Shown: in pieces, positions 62,231 to 64,000 of the stretch
How positions within the stretch are numbered: position 1 is the first letter of the stretch
Layout: every line of letters begins with the position of its first letter
Source of the DNA: Maniola hyperantus
Lineage: Eukaryota > Arthropoda > Insecta > Lepidoptera > Nymphalidae
Length of the DNA stretch: 64,000 nucleotides
Direction: 5' to 3'
Assembly (NCBI RefSeq): GCF_902806685.2
Contig: NC_048556.1
Span: 744,001-808,000, forward strand
Notes under the pieces: generated by a model
The model's database searches: none
What the model was told of the DNA's origin: nothing
What the model saw: only the letters and a program-made list of their open reading frames with translations
Position numbers and translations under genes: made by a program

Positions 62231-62692
62231 TACAGTACGCGGAAGAAAGTAATGAATGAATGAATTATCTATATATATAAAAGGAAAAGGTAACTGACTG
62301 AATGACTGACTGACTGACTGACTGATCTATCAACGCACAGCTCAAACTACTGGACGGATCGGGCTGAAATTTGGCATGCAGATAGCTATTATGAAGTAGG
62401 CATCCGCTAAGAAAGGATTTTTGAAAATTCAACTCCTAAGGGGGTGAAACAGGGGTTTGAAATTTTGTTGTCCACGCGGACGAAGTCGCGAGCATAAGCT
62501 AGTTTATTCAATAAAATAAAATAATGTAGATACATCAGCCTCTAGAATAACATTTCGGAGAGTAAAGTTGTCACTCATACCTATAGGTATGACGTTTTAT
62601 CGGTCTCAACGACAGAGACAATGCTCCACAAAATCTGCTATCTCCTTCTAAAGGTCGATGTACATTACTTTCTGCCGCGTCCTGTACCTACT
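62231..62692. mobile_element. MITE-1 split by a Hel-1
   Basis: 62231-62267 (TACAGTACGCGGAAGAAAGT) and 62541-62692 (CATTTCGGAGAGTAAAGTTG to TTTCTGCCGCGTCCTGTACC) are the halves of a MITE-1. Confidence 0.83.
62268..62502 (+). mobile_element. Hel-1, complete
   Basis: TCTATATATATAAAAGGAAA after A, five GACT units, CATCCGCTAAGAAAGGATTT, GCGGACGAAGTCGCGAGCAT and a terminal CTAG before T. Good family reference copy of 235 bp. Confidence 0.9.
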
Positions 62693-62924
62693 TACCTAGT
62701 GAGTACATTGACCTAAAATGTATCTACCTATTATTTGTAGTATTATCATGATGAGACATAAAGTTTAAATAGGCAATCAAATTAAGTAGTCGGTGCTAAA
62801 AAAGATAAAATGCTCGCGACTTCGGTTATATTTTAATCAACCTTGTTGCTTGATGCGTGTATAAAACGTTGATGAAATATCAACCAGAACAATGTTATGA
62901 CCGATTAGGTAGGTATGCCTAATA

Positions 62925-63085
62925 ATAATAATAAATACACTTTATTTGCACAACCACAAGAAGGATTACATTAAAGAATTAAAAACACAGACAGAAGGAA
63001 GATACAAAAGGCGGCCTTATCGCTAATTAGCGATCTCTACCAGGCAACCTTAAAGATTGGAAAGTATAAGGAAAATAAGACTGCA
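62925..63085 (-). mobile_element. LINE 3' end
   Basis: AATAATAATAATAAATACAC tail, CTTTATTTGCACAACCACAA, AAAGGCGGCCTTATCGC and GATCTCTACCAGGCAACC, the reverse of 49860-50008. Confidence 0.75.
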
Positions 63086-63201
63086 GGTGGTGTGTAATAT
63101 ACTAATAAACATACATTCAAATAACTGATACATACTAATACATAAACCACTAATACATGTATTAAATAATATATACAGGTATCTACATTGTTTTGGTTGA
63201 T

Positions 63202-63523
63202 TTTTTTTTATTCAGATACAAGTTAGCGCTTGACTGCAATCTCACAAGTGATGATGCGATCTAAGATGGATGCGGGCTAACCTGGAACGGGTATGCCAGT
63301 TTTTATTACACCCCTTTAGTTTCTACACGGCATCGTACCGGAACGCTAAATCGCTTGGCAGCACGGCTGCAGTAAGGTGGTATCTAGCCACGACCGAAGC
63401 CTCCCACTAGACCAGGCTAGAAATTCAGAAATTATAAAACTACAAACCCCTGCCGGGAATCGAACCCGGTACGTCTCCAACTTACAAGACCACAGCGCTC
63501 ACCACTCCGCCAGGGAGGTCGTC
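63202..63523 (-). mobile_element. SINE-1, full length
   Basis: Reverse copy, TTTTTATTCAGATACAAGTT to CGCCAGGGAGGTCGTC, more diverged than others (GGAACGGGTATGCCAG, AAGGTGGTATCTAGCCACG). Confidence 0.92.
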
Positions 63524-63651
63524 ATAAAGTGTATACATATATTATATCTGTATGTATACTGATGTACCATACCTTACTAACTCTTAATTCGTAGCGACAT
63601 ACAAATCGTATCTTACCTGGTACCTACCTACCTCCATAGTCCATGGTATAG

Positions 63652-63824
63652 TGCCCGGCAAACAACTTGGGCCAACAGCAGCGTAGTGGGAAAAAATTAG
63701 CGAATCCGGGAAGCGTAAGTCGACGTATCAGCCAATCGCGTGCACTCGCGCCGACTGATTAACGAATCGCATGCACCCGCAATCGCCAGCCAATCGCGTC
63801 AATACTCAAGTTGTTTGCTGGCAC
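63652..63824. mobile_element. TIR MITE in the last intron
   Basis: GTGCCCGGCAAACAACTTG is mirrored by CAAGTTGTTTGCTGGCAC. The interior holds repeated CAGCCAATCGCGTGCACTC-like words. No coding capacity. Confidence 0.82.
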
Positions 63825-63894
63825 GTTATCACATCATCACACCAGGTCTGATTGCATCCAAACGCTAGTGTATAAATTTAAAAAAAATCTGCAG

Positions 63895-64000
63895 GTGTGA
63901 TCGGTAAGGCGAACGTGGATTTCCCAGCGCTGCCCAACATTCCCAGCACGGGGTTCAACTGTAAGAACGTGCCCACTGGATACTACGCCGACCTGGAGAC
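63895..64000 (+). CDS. CPAP1-like secreted protein, exon 4 (cut by window end)
   Basis: Begins after AAAAATCTGCAG (acceptor ending 63894). The G carried over from exon 3 plus GT makes Gly, and the frame stays open to the window edge. It reads VIGKANVDFPALPNIPSTG, then FNCKNVPTGYYADLET. The F-x-C-(5-8)-GYYAD-x-E-T pattern is the start of an insect peritrophin-type chitin-binding domain (CBM14/ChtBD2); the other five cysteines and the C-terminus lie beyond. The protein would be exported and bind cuticular or peritrophic chitin. The exact member of the CPAP1/peritrophin family cannot be told. Confidence 0.85.

Overview
This window is a piece of animal nuclear genome, almost certainly from a lepidopteran (butterfly or moth). 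The base composition is AT-rich with abundant short GTAGGT/ACCTAC runs. It is packed with repeats characteristic of Lepidoptera: Helitron-like elements ending in a GCGG-AC-GAA-GT-CGC hairpin followed by CTAG, tRNA-headed SINEs, RTE-type LINE remnants and palindromic MITEs. There are no operons, no rRNA, no CRISPR array and no intact tRNA gene. Most open frames in the window are chance frames crossing repeats.

The only convincing protein-coding gene lies at the right edge on the + strand and runs off the window. Four exons join in phase: a signal-peptide exon (55262-55343), a 47-nt exon (58582-58628), a 172-nt exon (61855-62026) and the start of an exon (63895-64000) that opens a peritrophin-type chitin-binding (CBM14/ChtBD2) domain. 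I read it as a secreted cuticular/peritrophin-like protein (CPAP1-like). A decayed in-frame copy of the start of exon 3 lies 12 bases after its end.

For the repeats I use local names. SINE-1 is about 340 bp, begins GACGACCTCCC and ends in an A-rich tail. SINE-2 is 315 bp, tRNA-headed, with an (ATG)n tail. SINE-3 and SINE-4 are rarer tRNA-headed families. Hel-1 begins TCTAAATATATAAAAGG and carries (GACT)n. Hel-2 begins ATAAATGCGAAAGTGTG with GTTTGTTTGTTGG. Hel-3 carries (GACA)n and a GGATAAAAAG block. Hel-4 has TTTGAATTTTATAT next to (GTCA)n. All Hel families share the hairpin-CTAG end; for Helitrons, + means the CTAG end is on the right. The GTTCC repeat is about 430 bp, runs from AGGGTTCCGTAC to GGCCGGTTTTT, and is unclassified. 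MITE-1 is a palindrome beginning ACAGTACGCGGCCGAAAG. MITE-2 is a palindrome with arms CGCGACAGGTCGAGATGG.

Layout: 1-13 kb is intergenic with SINE and Helitron copies and two hAT-type MITEs with perfect 8-bp target duplications. 13-20 kb is mostly unique AT-rich DNA with a candidate non-coding exon and a candidate TATA promoter. 20-35 kb is dense SINE, Helitron, GTTCC and LINE debris. 35-45 kb holds palindromic MITEs, LINE pseudogenes and a striking 99-bp-TIR element with an open reading frame across it. 45.9-47.3 kb is a young satellite made of 160-bp units built on a SINE-2 tRNA-like head. 47-55 kb is more repeat debris. 55.2-64 kb is the gene, whose introns contain a recent non-autonomous LTR retrotransposon inserted in a SINE-1.
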